A stretch of 64,000 bases of DNA from Pseudomonas putida. Lineage in GTDB: Bacteria; Pseudomonadota; Gammaproteobacteria; Pseudomonadales; Pseudomonadaceae. Both the position numbers and the translations under genes were made by a program. Under the pieces are notes generated by a model. It was given only the letters and a program-made list of their open reading frames with translations, did not search any database and had not been told where the DNA came from. The stretch spans positions 62,001-126,000 of the forward strand of contig NZ_JANHLE010000011.1 of NCBI RefSeq assembly GCF_028682475.1, in the 5' to 3' direction. Numbering within the stretch: position 1 is the first letter of the stretch; each line of letters begins with the position of its first letter. This document shows positions 1-11,489 of this stretch, one piece after another.

Positions 1-150
1 GCCTTGCTGTATCACTTGGTAGCCGGTGTGCGCCACTTGATCATGGACATGGGCATCGGTGAAACGCTGGAAGGCGGCCGACTGGGCTCGAAAATTATCA
101 TCGCCGTTTCTGTGGTGGTGATTGTGCTGGCAGGAGTTTGGATATGGTAA
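1..150 (+). CDS. sdhC: Succinate dehydrogenase cytochrome b556 subunit, C-terminal end (partial)
   Basis: The first 150 bases read in frame 1 as 49 residues ending in a stop, with the 5' part of the gene outside the window. The visible part holds the end of one membrane segment with a His-containing HLVAGVRHLIMD stretch, a short loop and a last hydrophobic helix ending VWIW. This matches the C-terminus of SdhC, one of two membrane anchors of succinate dehydrogenase that bind heme b and ubiquinone. Its stop overlaps the sdhD start (ATGGTAA), which implies translational coupling. Confidence 0.93.
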   Translation, partial: ALLYHLVAGVRHLIMDMGIGETLEGGRLGSKIIIAVSVVVIVLAGVWIW

Positions 151-512
151 CCAACGTCACGAACCTCTCGCGTTCGGGCCTCTATGACTGGATGGCGCAG
201 CGTGTTTCTGCGGTCGTTCTCGCGGCTTATTTCATTTTCCTGATCGGATACCTGGTCGCGCACCCGGGCATCGAGTTTGCCCAGTGGCACGCTCTGTTCT
301 CCAACAACGCGATGCGTATTTTCAGTCTGCTGGCACTGGTTGCCCTGGGCGCTCACGCCTGGGTCGGCATGTGGACCATTGCTACCGACTACCTGACGCC
401 GATGGCGCTGGGCAAGTCGGCGACTGCCGTACGTTTCCTGTTCCAGGCGGTATGTGGTGTCGCGATGTTCGCGTACTTCGTCTGGGGTGTGCAGATTCTC
501 TGGGGTATCTGA
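144..512 (+). CDS. sdhD: Succinate dehydrogenase hydrophobic membrane anchor SdhD
   Basis: 122 residues with three hydrophobic segments, the expected length for SdhD. It anchors SdhAB to the inner membrane and, with SdhC, forms the heme and quinone sites; the stretch LGAHAWVGMW carries the likely heme-ligand His. I chose the ATG at 144, which overlaps the sdhC stop, over a TTG two codons upstream. The gene lies between sdhC and sdhA, with 3 nt before the sdhA start, in a standard sdhCDAB operon. Confidence 0.95.
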   Translation: MVTNVTNLSRSGLYDWMAQRVSAVVLAAYFIFLIGYLVAHPGIEFAQWHALFSNNAMRIFSLLALVALGAHAWVGMWTIATDYLTPMALGKSATAVRFLFQAVCGVAMFAYFVWGVQILWGI

Positions 513-515
513 TTC

Positions 516-2288
516 ATGGCTAACATTCCTACGATTTCATTCGACGCCATCATTATTGGTGGTGGTGGTGCCGGCATGCGCGCTGCGCTGCAGCTGGCTC
601 AGGGCGGTCACAAGACTGCCGTGATCACCAAGGTCTTCCCGACCCGTTCGCACACCGTATCGGCCCAGGGTGGCATCACCTGCGCCATCGCTTCGGCCGA
701 CCCGAACGATGACTGGCGCTGGCACATGTACGATACCGTCAAAGGTTCCGACTACATCGGTGACCAGGACGCTATCGAATACATGTGTCAGGAAGGCCCG
801 GCTGCGGTCTTCGAACTGGACCACATGGGTCTGCCGTTCTCGCGTACCGAAACCGGCCGTATCTATCAGCGTCCGTTCGGTGGCCAGTCCAAGGACTACG
901 GTAAAGGTGGCCAGGCCGCCCGTACCTGTGCCGCTTCCGACCGTACCGGTCACGCGCTGCTGCACACCCTGTACCAGGGCAACCTGAAAGCAGGCACCAC
1001 CTTCCTGAACGAGTACTACGCCGTAGACCTGGTGAAGAACCAGGAAGGTGCGTTCGTCGGTGTGATCGCAATCTGCATCGAAACCGGCGAAACCCTGTAC
1101 ATCAAAGCCAAGGCCACCGTACTGGCCACTGGCGGTGCAGGCCGTATCTACTCCTCGACCACCAACGCCCTGATCAACACCGGCGACGGTATCGGCATGG
1201 CCCTGCGTGCCGGCGTTCCTGTCCAGGACATCGAGATGTGGCAGTTCCACCCGACCGGCATCGCCGGCGCCGGTGTACTGGTTACCGAAGGTTGCCGTGG
1301 TGAAGGCGGTTATCTGATCAACAAGCATGGCGAGCGTTTCATGGAACGTTATGCGCCTAACGCCAAAGACCTCGCCGGTCGTGACGTTGTGGCCCGTTCC
1401 ATGGTTAAAGAGATCATCGCCGGTAACGGCTGTGGCCCTAACGGCGACCACGTGATGCTCAAGCTCGACCACCTGGGCGAAGAAGTACTGCACAGCCGCC
1501 TGCCAGGCATCTGTGAACTGTCCAAGACCTTCGCTCACGTTGACCCGGTTGTTGCTCCGGTTCCTGTTGTTCCGACCTGCCACTACATGATGGGCGGCGT
1601 TGCCACCAACATTCATGGTCAGGCGATGACTCAAGACGCCGATGGCGTTGACCAGATCATCCCGGGTCTGTTCGCCGTAGGCGAAGTAGCCTGCGTATCG
1701 GTTCACGGTGCCAACCGTCTGGGCGGCAACTCGCTGCTCGACCTGGTGGTCTTCGGTCGTGCTGCTGGCCTGCACCTGGAAAAAGCGCTGTCCGATGGTA
1801 TCGAATACCTCGACGCCAGCGACACCGACATCGACGTTGCCCTGAGCCGCCTGAACAAGCTCAACGAGCGCAACACCGGTGAAGACGTGGCTACCCTGCG
1901 TCGCGAGCTGCAAAGCTGCATGCAGAACTACTTCGGTGTATTCCGTACCGGCGAATACATGCAGAAGGGTATCGAGCAGCTGGCGCAACTGCGTGAGCGG
2001 ATCGCCAACGTCAAGATCAACGACAAGTCCCAGGCCTTCAACACCGCGCGTATCGAAGCGCTGGAGCTGCAGAACCTGCTGGAAGTCGCTGAAGCCACTG
2101 CAATCGCTGCAGAAGTTCGTAAAGAGTCCCGCGGTGCCCACGCCCGTGAAGACTTCGAAGACCGCGACGACGAAAACTGGCTGTGCCACACCCTGTACTT
2201 CCCGGGCGAAAAACGCGTTGCCAAGCGCGCCGTCAACTTCGCGCCGAAAACCGTACCGGCGTTCGAGCCAAAAGTCCGGACTTACTAA
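516..2288 (+). CDS. sdhA: Succinate dehydrogenase flavoprotein subunit SdhA
   Basis: 590 residues, full length. It oxidises succinate to fumarate on the cytoplasmic face of complex II using covalently bound FAD. Visible hallmarks are the dinucleotide-binding GGGGAG near residue 16, the SHTVSAQGG motif with His46 as the covalent FAD attachment site, an HPTG substrate motif, and the [19 protein letters not shown] block near residue 400. It starts 3 nt after the sdhD stop and is followed 12 nt later by sdhB. Confidence 0.98.
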   Translation: MANIPTISFDAIIIGGGGAGMRAALQLAQGGHKTAVITKVFPTRSHTVSAQGGITCAIASADPNDDWRWHMYDTVKGSDYIGDQDAIEYMCQEGPAAVFELDHMGLPFSRTETGRIYQRPFGGQSKDYGKGGQAARTCAASDRTGHALLHTLYQGNLKAGTTFLNEYYAVDLVKNQEGAFVGVIAICIETGETLYIKAKATVLATGGAGRIYSSTTNALINTGDGIGMALRAGVPVQDIEMWQFHPTGIAGAGVLVTEGCRGEGGYLINKHGERFMERYAPNAKDLAGRDVVARSMVKEIIAGNGCGPNGDHVMLKLDHLGEEVLHSRLPGICELSKTFAHVDPVVAPVPVVPTCHYMMGGVATNIHGQAMTQDADGVDQIIPGLFAVGEVACVSVHGANRLGGNSLLDLVVFGRAAGLHLEKALSDGIEYLDASDTDIDVALSRLNKLNERNTGEDVATLRRELQSCMQNYFGVFRTGEYMQKGIEQLAQLRERIANVKINDKSQAFNTARIEALELQNLLEVAEATAIAAEVRKESRGAHAREDFEDRDDENWLCHTLYFPGEKRVAKRAVNFAPKTVPAFEPKVRTY

Positions 2289-2300
2289 GGGGTGGTCGCT

Positions 2301-3005
2301 ATGTTGCAAGTCGAAGTCTATCGTTACAACCCCGATACCGACGCTGCGCCGAAGATGCAGACGTTCCAGGTCGATACCGGTGGTAAAGACCTGATGGTGC
2401 TGGATGTGTTGGCACTGATCAAAGAACAGGATGAAGGTTTCTCGTATCGTCGTTCTTGCCGCGAAGGTGTTTGCGGCTCCGACGGCATGAACATCAACGG
2501 CAAGAACGGCCTGGCCTGCATCACCCCGCTGTCGGCAGTGGTCAAGCGTAACAAGCTGATCATCCGTCCGCTGCCTGGTTTGCCGGTCATTCGTGACCTG
2601 GTCGTTGATATGAGCATCTTCTACAAGCAGTACGAGAAGGTGAAGCCATTCCTGCAGAACGACACGCCGGCTCCGGCCATCGAGCGTCTGCAGTCGCCGG
2701 AAGAGCGTGAGAAGCTGGACGGTCTGTACGAGTGCATCCTGTGCGCTTGCTGCTCGACCTCCTGCCCATCGTTCTGGTGGAACCCTGACAAGTTCCTCGG
2801 TCCAGCTGCACTGCTGCAGGCCTACCGTTTCCTGGCCGACAGCCGTGACACCAAGACCCAGGAACGTCTGGCTTCGCTGGACGACCCGTTCAGCGTATTC
2901 CGCTGCCGCGGGATCATGAACTGCGTAAACGTTTGCCCTAAAGGTCTGAACCCGACCAAGGCAATCGGCCACGTACGTAACATGCTGCTGCAGAGCGGTG
3001 TCTGA
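2301..3005 (+). CDS. sdhB: Succinate dehydrogenase iron-sulfur subunit SdhB
   Basis: 234 residues. It carries electrons from the SdhA flavin to ubiquinone through three Fe-S clusters. An N-terminal ferredoxin-like domain has SCREGVCGSDG and a later Cys for [2Fe-2S]. The C-terminal domain has CILCACCSTSCP and CRGIMNCVNVCPKG for the [4Fe-4S] and [3Fe-4S] clusters. An in-frame GTG lies three codons upstream at 2292, but the AGGGG at 2287-2291 is spaced correctly for the ATG at 2301, so I use that start. Confidence 0.97.
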   Translation: MLQVEVYRYNPDTDAAPKMQTFQVDTGGKDLMVLDVLALIKEQDEGFSYRRSCREGVCGSDGMNINGKNGLACITPLSAVVKRNKLIIRPLPGLPVIRDLVVDMSIFYKQYEKVKPFLQNDTPAPAIERLQSPEEREKLDGLYECILCACCSTSCPSFWWNPDKFLGPAALLQAYRFLADSRDTKTQERLASLDDPFSVFRCRGIMNCVNVCPKGLNPTKAIGHVRNMLLQSGV

Positions 3006-3250
3006 TTTTTAAAATGTTGTACCCGTAGCACGCCGAGGTGCGGGCCCTGGCCCGCACCAAGGTGAAACCCGAGCAAGGGCCCAAAAAGCCCGAGCTTTTA
3101 CCTATGAAGATATGAGACCAGCAGGGGCTTCCGGGCTGGTACCCGGAAAATCTGTGGGATCCTTGGTGGCTTGGTTCGGTCGCTGCATTGGGCTTTTCCA
3201 GGCTTGCTATGGCTCTCGCCGATCCGTCCCCTAACCGAGGGTGACCAAGC
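3006..3250 (+). promoter_or_regulatory. sdhB-sucA intergenic leader with hairpins (sucA-II-like RNA candidate)
   Basis: 245 nt without an ORF. Two clear inverted repeats are present: 3037-3058 (GGTGCGGG / CCCGCACC, tip CCCTGG) and 3129-3148 (TTCCGGG / CCCGGAA). Neither is followed by a U-tract, so they look like 5' UTR or processing structures rather than a terminator. A structured RNA motif named sucA-II has been described upstream of sucA in Pseudomonadales. Position and host fit, but I could not compare with the covariance model. Confidence 0.5.
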
Positions 3251-6082
3251 ATGCAAGAAAGCGTGATGCAGCGCATGTGGGAAAGCGCCCACCTTTCAGG
3301 TGGTAACGCTGCATATGTGGAAGAGCTCTACGAGCTCTACCTGCACGACCCTAACGCTGTGCCAGAAGAGTGGCGCACTTACTTCCAGAAGTTGCCCGCC
3401 GAAGGCAGCACCGCTACCGATGTATCGCACTCTACAATCCGCGACCATTTCGTACTGCTGGCAAAGAACCAGCGCCGCGCCCAACCGGTTTCCGCCGGGA
3501 GCGTGAGCAGTGAACACGAGAAGAAGCAGGTTGAAGTTCTGCGACTGATCCAGGCCTACCGTATGCGCGGCCACCAAGCCGCCAAGCTCGACCCCCTGGG
3601 GTTGTGGCAGCGCCCTGCGCCAGTAGACCTGTCGATCAATCACTACGGCTTGACCAATGCCGATCTTGATACGACCTTCCGTGCCGGCGACCTGTTCATC
3701 GGCAAAGAGGAAGCGAGCCTACGCGAAATTTTCGACGCTTTGCAGCAGACATATTGCCGCACCATTGGCGCCGAATTTACCCACATCGTCGATTCCGAGC
3801 AGCGCAGCTGGTTCCAGCAGCGTCTGGAGAGCGTTCGTGGCCGCCCGGCTTTCTCCGCGGATGTGCAGAGCCACCTGCTCGAGCGCGTAACCGCAGCAGA
3901 AGGTCTGGAAAAGTACCTGGGTACCAAATACCCGGGCACCAAGCGTTTCGGCCTGGAAGGCGGCGAAAGCCTGATTCCGATGCTGGACGAACTGATTCAG
4001 CGTTCCGGTTCTTACGGTACCAAGGAAGTTGTCATCGGCATGGCCCACCGTGGCCGTCTGAACGTGCTGGTCAACACCTTTGGCAAGAACCCGCGCGAGC
4101 TGTTCGACGAGTTCGAAGGCAAGAAGAAGGTCGAGCTGGGTTCCGGTGACGTTAAATACCACCAGGGCTTCTCGTCCAACGTGATGACCGCCGGCGGTGA
4201 AGTTCACCTGGCCATGGCGTTCAACCCTTCGCACCTGGAGATCGTCTCGCCAGTGGTTGAAGGTTCGGTACGTGCCCGTCAGGACCGTCGCAACGACACC
4301 GTTGGCGACAAGGTACTGCCGATTTCCATCCACGGTGACGCGGCATTCGCCGGTCAAGGTGTGGTCATGGAAACCTTCCAGATGTCGCAGACCCGCGGTT
4401 TCAAGACCGGCGGTACCGTGCACATCGTGATCAACAACCAGGTTGGTTTCACCATCAGCAACCCGCTGGACTCGCGTTCCACCGAGTACGCTACAGACGT
4501 CGCCAAAATGATTCAGGCGCCGATCCTGCACGTCAACGGTGATGACCCAGAGGCGGTGCTGTTCGTGACCCAGCTGGCCGTTGACTACCGCATGCAGTTC
4601 AAGCGTGACGTGGTCATCGACATGGTCTGCTACCGTCGTCGCGGCCACAACGAGGCCGACGAGCCGAACGGCACCCAGCCGCTGATGTACCAGCAGATCG
4701 CCAAACAGCGCACCACTCGCGAGCTGTATGCCGAGGCTCTGACCAAATCGGGTAGCCTCGATGCTGCACGCGTTCAGGCCAAGGTCGACGAGTACCGCAA
4801 CGCGCTGGACAACGGTCTGCACGTAGTAAAAAGCCTGGTCAAAGAGCCGAACAAAGAGCTGTTCGTTGACTGGCGTCCGTACCTGGGTCACACCTGGACC
4901 GCGCGTCACGACACCCGCTTCGATCTGAAGACCCTGCAGGAACTGTCGGCCAAGCTGCTGGAACTGCCGGAAGGTTTCGTGGTTCAGCGTCAGGTTTCGA
5001 AGATCTACGAAGATCGCCAGAAGATGCAGGCCGGTGGTTTGCCGATCAACTGGGGCTACGCCGAAACCATGGCCTACGCGACCCTGCTGTTTGAAGGTCA
5101 TCCGATCCGCATGACGGGTCAGGATATCGGTCGCGGCACTTTCTCCCACCGCCATGCGGTATTGCACAACCAGAAAGATGCCAGCACCTACCTGCCACTG
5201 CAGAACCTGTACGCCGGTCAGCCTAAATTCGACCTGTACGACTCCTTCCTGTCGGAAGAAGCGGTACTGGCCTTCGAATACGGCTACTCCACCACCACGC
5301 CAAACGCGCTGGTGATCTGGGAAGCCCAGTTCGGCGACTTCGCCAACGGTGCCCAGGTGGTTGTCGACCAGTTCATCACCAGCGGCGAGCACAAGTGGGG
5401 CCGTCTGTGCGGTCTGACCATGCTGCTGCCACACGGTTATGAAGGGCAGGGGCCTGAGCACTCTTCGGCACGTCTGGAGCGTTACCTGCAGTTGTGCGCC
5501 GAGCACAACGTCCAGGTTTGCGTACCGACCACGCCGGCTCAGATCTACCACCTGCTGCGTCGTCAGGTCATCCGTCCGCTGCGCAAGCCGCTGATCGTGC
5601 TGACGCCAAAGTCGCTGCTGCGCCACAAGCTGGCCATCTCGACCCTGGAAGAACTGGCCGAAGGCTCGTTCCAGACCGTGATCCCGGAAATCGATACCCT
5701 CGATCCGAAAAAGGTCACTCGCCTGGTCCTGTGCTCGGGCAAGGTCTACTACGATCTGCTGGAAAAACGCCGTGCCGAAGGCCGCGAAGACATCGCCGTC
5801 GTGCGTATCGAGCAACTGTATCCATTCCCTGAGGACGATCTGGTCGAGATCCTCGCGCCGTACACCAATCTCAAGGATGTGGTGTGGTGCCAGGAAGAGC
5901 CGATGAACCAGGGTGCCTGGTACAGCAGTCAGCACCACATGCGCCGTATCCTGACCCGCCACAATAAAGAGCTGGTCCTGGAATACGCCGGTCGTGATGC
6001 TTCGGCAGCACCTGCTTGTGGTTACGCTTCGATGCACGCCGAGCAGCAGGAAAAACTGCTGCAAGATGCCTTCACTGTTTAA
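3251..6082 (+). CDS. sucA: 2-oxoglutarate dehydrogenase E1 component
   Basis: 943 residues, typical for E1o. This thiamine-diphosphate enzyme decarboxylates 2-oxoglutarate and transfers the succinyl group to the lipoyl arm of SucB. The N-terminus has the E1o-type motif ending in YVEELYELYL, the region thought to bind the E2 core. The active-site stretch GMAHRGRLNVLVN sits near residue 263, and the thiamine-binding region follows. The ATG at 3251 is preceded by GAGG. It lies after a structured 245-nt leader and 42 nt before sucB. Confidence 0.98.
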   Translation: MQESVMQRMWESAHLSGGNAAYVEELYELYLHDPNAVPEEWRTYFQKLPAEGSTATDVSHSTIRDHFVLLAKNQRRAQPVSAGSVSSEHEKKQVEVLRLIQAYRMRGHQAAKLDPLGLWQRPAPVDLSINHYGLTNADLDTTFRAGDLFIGKEEASLREIFDALQQTYCRTIGAEFTHIVDSEQRSWFQQRLESVRGRPAFSADVQSHLLERVTAAEGLEKYLGTKYPGTKRFGLEGGESLIPMLDELIQRSGSYGTKEVVIGMAHRGRLNVLVNTFGKNPRELFDEFEGKKKVELGSGDVKYHQGFSSNVMTAGGEVHLAMAFNPSHLEIVSPVVEGSVRARQDRRNDTVGDKVLPISIHGDAAFAGQGVVMETFQMSQTRGFKTGGTVHIVINNQVGFTISNPLDSRSTEYATDVAKMIQAPILHVNGDDPEAVLFVTQLAVDYRMQFKRDVVIDMVCYRRRGHNEADEPNGTQPLMYQQIAKQRTTRELYAEALTKSGSLDAARVQAKVDEYRNALDNGLHVVKSLVKEPNKELFVDWRPYLGHTWTARHDTRFDLKTLQELSAKLLELPEGFVVQRQVSKIYEDRQKMQAGGLPINWGYAETMAYATLLFEGHPIRMTGQDIGRGTFSHRHAVLHNQKDASTYLPLQNLYAGQPKFDLYDSFLSEEAVLAFEYGYSTTTPNALVIWEAQFGDFANGAQVVVDQFITSGEHKWGRLCGLTMLLPHGYEGQGPEHSSARLERYLQLCAEHNVQVCVPTTPAQIYHLLRRQVIRPLRKPLIVLTPKSLLRHKLAISTLEELAEGSFQTVIPEIDTLDPKKVTRLVLCSGKVYYDLLEKRRAEGREDIAVVRIEQLYPFPEDDLVEILAPYTNLKDVVWCQEEPMNQGAWYSSQHHMRRILTRHNKELVLEYAGRDASAAPACGYASMHAEQQEKLLQDAFTV

Positions 6083-6124
6083 TGCCATCGCGCACCAGAA
6101 ACCGAATTTAAGGAACCACTGATA

Positions 6125-7348
6125 ATGGCTATCGAGATCAAAGCCCCTACTTTCCCGGAATCGGTTGCCGATGGCACCGTTGCCACCTGGCACAAACAAC
6201 CGGGCGAAGCAGTCAAGCGTGACGAACTGATCGTCGACATCGAGACTGACAAGGTTGTCCTGGAAGTACTGGCTACCGCTGACGGCGTACTGGGCGCTAT
6301 CGTCAAGGGCGAGGGCGAAACCGTCCTCTCCGACGAAGTCCTGGGCTCGATCGAAGAAGGTGGCGTTGCCGCTGCTGCGCCTGCCGCTGCTGCCGCTCCG
6401 GCTGCCGCTGCTGCACCTGCTGCCGCTGCCGCTGGTGACGAAGACGCCATCGGCGCGCCGGCTGCTCGCAAGCTGGCCGAAGAGAACGGCATCGCACTGA
6501 ACAGCATCAAGGGCACCGGTAAAGACGGTCGCATCACCAAGGAAGACGTTGTAGCTGCCATCGAAGCGAAGAAATCCGCTCCGGCTGCCGCTCCAGCTGC
6601 CAAGCCTGCCGCTGCTGCCGCTGCACCGATCGTTGCTACTGGCGATCGTACCGAGAAGCGCGTGCCGATGACCCGTGTGCGTGCCACCGTGGCCAAGCGC
6701 CTGGTTGAAGCACAGTCGAACATGGCCATGCTGACCACCTTCAACGAAGTGGACATGACCGAAGTCATGGCCCTGCGTTCGAAGTACAAGGACCTGTTCG
6801 AGAAGACCCACAACGGCGTTCGCCTGGGCTTCATGTCGTTCTTCGTCAAGGCCGCCACCGAAGCGCTGAAACGCTTCCCGGCAGTCAACGCTTCGATCGA
6901 CGGTTCCGACATCGTCTACCACGGCTATGCGGACATCGGCGTTGCCGTTTCCAGCGACCGTGGCCTGGTGGTACCGGTTCTGCGTAATGCCGAGCTGATG
7001 AGCCTGGCTGAAATCGAAAACGGCATCGCTACCTTCGGCAAGAAAGCCCGCGACGGCAAGCTGTCGATCGACGAAATGACCGGCGGTACTTTCACCATCA
7101 CCAACGGTGGTACCTTCGGTTCGATGATGTCGACTCCGATCGTCAACCCGCCACAGGCCGCTATCCTGGGCATGCACAACATCATCCAGCGTCCAATGGC
7201 CGTCAATGGTCAGGTCGTTATCCGTCCGATGATGTACCTGGCACTGTCCTACGATCACCGCCTGATCGACGGTAAAGAAGCCGTGACCTTCCTGGTGACC
7301 ATCAAGAACCTGCTGGAAGACCCGGCTCGTCTGCTGCTGGACATCTAA
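6125..7348 (+). CDS. sucB: Dihydrolipoyllysine succinyltransferase (E2 of 2-oxoglutarate dehydrogenase)
   Basis: 407 residues. It forms the core of the 2-oxoglutarate dehydrogenase complex and transfers succinyl from lipoate to CoA. The N-terminal lipoyl domain has Lys43 in [10 protein letters not shown] as the lipoylation site. An Ala/Pro-rich linker runs from about 85 to 112, an E3/E1-binding domain from about 115 to 150, then a second Ala/Pro linker and the acyltransferase domain with the catalytic DHRLIDG motif (His378, Asp382). AAGGA precedes the ATG. There is a single lipoyl domain, as usual for this enzyme. Confidence 0.98.
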   Translation: MAIEIKAPTFPESVADGTVATWHKQPGEAVKRDELIVDIETDKVVLEVLATADGVLGAIVKGEGETVLSDEVLGSIEEGGVAAAAPAAAAAPAAAAAPAAAAAGDEDAIGAPAARKLAEENGIALNSIKGTGKDGRITKEDVVAAIEAKKSAPAAAPAAKPAAAAAAPIVATGDRTEKRVPMTRVRATVAKRLVEAQSNMAMLTTFNEVDMTEVMALRSKYKDLFEKTHNGVRLGFMSFFVKAATEALKRFPAVNASIDGSDIVYHGYADIGVAVSSDRGLVVPVLRNAELMSLAEIENGIATFGKKARDGKLSIDEMTGGTFTITNGGTFGSMMSTPIVNPPQAAILGMHNIIQRPMAVNGQVVIRPMMYLALSYDHRLIDGKEAVTFLVTIKNLLEDPARLLLDI

Positions 7349-8875
<1,527 letters not shown>

Positions 8876-9049
8876 ACAATAAGAAACCACGGCGGGTGGC
8901 CCGTCGTGAGTCTTGCGTGCATGACTCACCGCGGAAAGTCCGCCGGACTCGAACTCCCGGAGCATACCGGGGGCAAGTGGTCACAGGTGGCGCGGCACTC
9001 TTAAAGAGGCAGCGCCGAAGCGCAGTACCTAACGAAGACGGTAAAAAGC
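8876..9049 (+). promoter_or_regulatory. Structured leader upstream of sucC (sucC RNA motif candidate)
   Basis: 174 nt without an ORF and with a run of short hairpins: 8889-8906 (ACGGCGGG / CCCGTCGT with one wobble pair), 8907-8928 (TGAGTC / GACTCA), 8937-8949 (AGTCC / GGACT) and 8956-8971 (CCCGG / CCGGG). A conserved RNA-like motif upstream of sucC in gammaproteobacteria has been described under the name sucC RNA, and the position fits. An A-rich Hfq/Crc-type AANAANAANAA pattern occurs at 8875-8885, next to the lpdG stop and far from the sucC start. Confidence 0.5.
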
Positions 9050-10216
9050 ATGAATCTTCACGAGTATCAGGGTAAGCAGCTGTTCGCTGAATACGGCCTG
9101 CCAGTTTCCAAGGGTTTCGCAGTCGACACCCCTGAAGCTGCCGCAGAAGCCTGCGAAAAGATCGGTGGCACCGAGTGGGTTGTCAAAGCCCAGGTTCACG
9201 CCGGTGGTCGCGGTAAAGCGGGCGGCGTCAAGCTGGTTCGCAGCAAAGAAGACGCCAAGGCGTTCGCTGCGCAGTGGTTGGGCAAGCGTCTGGTGACCTA
9301 CCAGACTGATGCCAACGGTCAGCCAGTGACCAAGATCCTGGTCGAATCCTGCACTGACATCGCCAAAGAGCTGTACCTGGGCGCTGTAGTCGACCGTTCG
9401 AGCCGTCGTATCGTGTTCATGGCCTCCACCGAAGGTGGCGTGGACATCGAGAAAGTCGCTCACGAGACTCCTGAGAAGATCATCAAGGCTACTATCGATC
9501 CGCTGGTTGGCGCTCAGCCATTCCAGGGTCGTGAACTGGCGTTCCAGCTGGGTCTGGAAGGCAAGCAAGTTGCACAGTTCGCCAAGATTTTCGTCGGCCT
9601 GGCCAAGCTGTTCAAAGAACACGACCTGGCCCTGCTGGAAGTAAACCCGCTGGTCATCAAGGCCGACGGCGACCTGCACTGCCTCGATGCGAAAATCAAC
9701 ATCGACGCTAACGCCATGTACCGTCAGCCTAAGCTGAAAACCTTCCACGACCCGTCGCAGGACGATCCTCGTGAAGCCCACGCTGCCAGCTTCGAGCTGA
9801 ACTACGTGGCTCTGGAAGGCAACATCGGCTGCATGGTCAACGGTGCTGGCCTGGCCATGGGCACCATGGACATCGTCAACCTGCACGGCGGCAAGCCAGC
9901 CAACTTCCTCGACGTAGGTGGTGGTGCTACCAAAGAGCGCGTTACCGAAGCCTTCAAGATCATCCTGTCCGACAGCAATGTCGCGGCCGTTCTGGTCAAC
10001 ATCTTCGGCGGCATCGTTCGTTGCGACATGATTGCCGAAGGCATCATCGGTGCAGTGAAAGAAGTCGGCGTGAAAGTGCCGGTTGTTGTTCGCCTGGAAG
10101 GTAACAACGCTGAACTGGGTGCTAAAGTACTGGCAGAAAGCGGTTTGAACATCATTGCGGCAACCAGCCTGACCGACGCTGCTCAACAAGTTGTCAAAGC
10201 TGCGGAGGGCAAGTAA
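9050..10216 (+). CDS. sucC: Succinyl-CoA synthetase beta subunit (ADP-forming)
   Basis: 388 residues, full length. With SucD it converts succinyl-CoA to succinate while making ATP (or GTP). The N-terminus [16 protein letters not shown] and the ATP-grasp fold signature [14 protein letters not shown] (about residues 45-58) are typical, as is the C-terminal [14 protein letters not shown] near the subunit interface. The stop shares a base with the sucD start (TAATG), so the two are translationally coupled. Confidence 0.98.
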   Translation: MNLHEYQGKQLFAEYGLPVSKGFAVDTPEAAAEACEKIGGTEWVVKAQVHAGGRGKAGGVKLVRSKEDAKAFAAQWLGKRLVTYQTDANGQPVTKILVESCTDIAKELYLGAVVDRSSRRIVFMASTEGGVDIEKVAHETPEKIIKATIDPLVGAQPFQGRELAFQLGLEGKQVAQFAKIFVGLAKLFKEHDLALLEVNPLVIKADGDLHCLDAKINIDANAMYRQPKLKTFHDPSQDDPREAHAASFELNYVALEGNIGCMVNGAGLAMGTMDIVNLHGGKPANFLDVGGGATKERVTEAFKIILSDSNVAAVLVNIFGGIVRCDMIAEGIIGAVKEVGVKVPVVVRLEGNNAELGAKVLAESGLNIIAATSLTDAAQQVVKAAEGK

Positions 10217-11100
10217 TGAGCGTCCTGATCAATAAAGACACCAAAGTCATCTGCCAGGGCTTCACCGGCTCGCAAGGTACTTTCCACTCCGAACAAGCCA
10301 TCGCCTACGGCACCAAGATGGTTGGCGGCGTGACTCCGGGCAAAGGCGGCACCACTCACCTGGGCCTGCCAGTGTTCAACACCGTTAAAGAAGCCGTTGC
10401 GGCTACCGGTGCTGACGCTTCGGTCATTTACGTTCCGGCTCCTTTCTGCAAAGACTCGATCCTGGAAGCTGCATTCGGCGGCATCAAGCTGATCGTCTGC
10501 ATCACCGAAGGCATTCCTACCCTGGACATGCTCGATGCCAAGGTCAAGTGCGACGAGCTGGGTGTTACCCTGATCGGCCCTAACTGCCCAGGCGTCATCA
10601 CTCCGGGCGAGTGCAAGATCGGCATCATGCCAGGTCACATCCACTTGCCAGGCAAGGTCGGTATCGTTTCGCGTTCCGGCACCCTGACCTACGAAGCGGT
10701 CAAGCAGACCACTGACGCCGGTTTCGGTCAGTCCACCTGCGTCGGTATCGGTGGTGACCCGATCCCGGGCTCGAACTTCATCGACATCCTGAAGCTGTTC
10801 CAGGAAGACCCGAAGACCGAAGCGATCGTCATGATCGGTGAGATCGGCGGTTCGGCTGAAGAAGAAGCGGCTGCCTACATCAAGGCAAACGTGACCAAGC
10901 CTGTGGTTTCCTACATCGCTGGTGTTACCGCTCCTGCGGGCAAGCGTATGGGCCACGCCGGCGCAATCATCTCCGGCGGCAAAGGTACTGCAGACGAGAA
11001 ATTCGCTGCTCTGCAAGACGCTGGTGTGAAAACCGTGCGTTCGCTGGCAGACATCGGCAAGGCCCTGGCCGAGCTGACTGGCTGGGAAGTAAAGAAGTAA
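10216..11100 (+). CDS. sucD: Succinyl-CoA synthetase alpha subunit
   Basis: 294 residues. It binds CoA and carries the active-site His that is transiently phosphorylated during succinyl-CoA hydrolysis. Visible are the CoA-binding Rossmann motif [13 protein letters not shown] near residue 15 and the phosphohistidine region [14 protein letters not shown] near 246. It overlaps sucC by one base and is the last gene of the TCA-cycle cluster, followed at once by a strong terminator. Confidence 0.98.
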   Translation: MSVLINKDTKVICQGFTGSQGTFHSEQAIAYGTKMVGGVTPGKGGTTHLGLPVFNTVKEAVAATGADASVIYVPAPFCKDSILEAAFGGIKLIVCITEGIPTLDMLDAKVKCDELGVTLIGPNCPGVITPGECKIGIMPGHIHLPGKVGIVSRSGTLTYEAVKQTTDAGFGQSTCVGIGGDPIPGSNFIDILKLFQEDPKTEAIVMIGEIGGSAEEEAAAYIKANVTKPVVSYIAGVTAPAGKRMGHAGAIISGGKGTADEKFAALQDAGVKTVRSLADIGKALAELTGWEVKK

Positions 11101-11116
11101 TCGCTGCCCAGTAAGC

Positions 11117-11150
11117 AAAAAGGCCACCTTCGGGTGGCCTTTTTGTTTTT
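11117..11150 (+). terminator. Rho-independent terminator after sucD
   Basis: A perfect stem of AAAAAGGCCACC and GGTGGCCTTTTT with a TTCG tetraloop, followed by TTTTTG and further T residues. It lies 16 nt after the sucD stop and closes the sdh-suc cluster. Confidence 0.95.
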
Positions 11151-11166
11151 GGGTGCCGAAGCATCG

Positions 11167-11238
11167 GTGGGAGCGGGCTTGCCCCGCGAGTGCGATGTGC
11201 CAGTCAAACCGCGATCGCGGGGCAAGCCCGCTCCTACC
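11167..11238. repeat. REP pair (copy 1), inverted
   Basis: Two REP units in opposite orientation: GTGGGAGCGGGCTTGCCCCG at 11167-11186 and its reverse complement with one base change ending CTCCTACC at 11238, with about 25 nt between. The same unit recurs at about 17963, 22363 and 51533. This is the GC-rich extragenic repeat known from P. putida-like genomes. Confidence 0.92.
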
Positions 11239-11489
11239 GGGGTGCTACCAAGTGATACCTCGATTTGCTGTCATCAAGGCGACAAACAGATGCGCTCATC
11301 GGACACCTTGTCCGGTAGCGGTGCGCGCTCGGTGCAACTTGGTTACACTGTGCGCACTTTCGTGTCGGTACCCCAAAAGGGTACGGGCATGCTTTAAAGG
11401 GCTTGTCTCATCCGGACGGGCTACATTTTCCCTCACCCCAGGGGAAATCCCTCTCTAAATCCCGATTTCAGAAGTGTGGTATTTCCTTA
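11239..11489 (+). other. Upstream region of brnQ with no ORF
   Basis: Part of the 389-nt gap between sucD and brnQ. I see no convincing coding frame. Small inverted repeats are present at 11368-11384 (GTACCC / GGGTAC) and near 11432-11446 (TTTCCC / GGGAAA), which could belong to a leader RNA. No clear -35/-10 pair was recognised. Confidence 0.4.

Noticed and set aside
537..2972. An 811-codon open frame on the minus strand across sdhA and sdhB
   Set aside because: Same effect as above; both + strand genes are unmistakable full-length enzymes.
3037..3058. The hairpin after sdhB as a terminator
   Set aside because: It has no T-run, and the sdh and suc genes are functionally linked; a leader or processing role fits better.
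11134..11458. Two overlapping + strand frames of 87 and 101 codons in the sucD-brnQ gap
   Set aside because: They translate the REP repeat (VGAGLPRE-type peptide), which reads through in many frames. No start signal or family resemblance.
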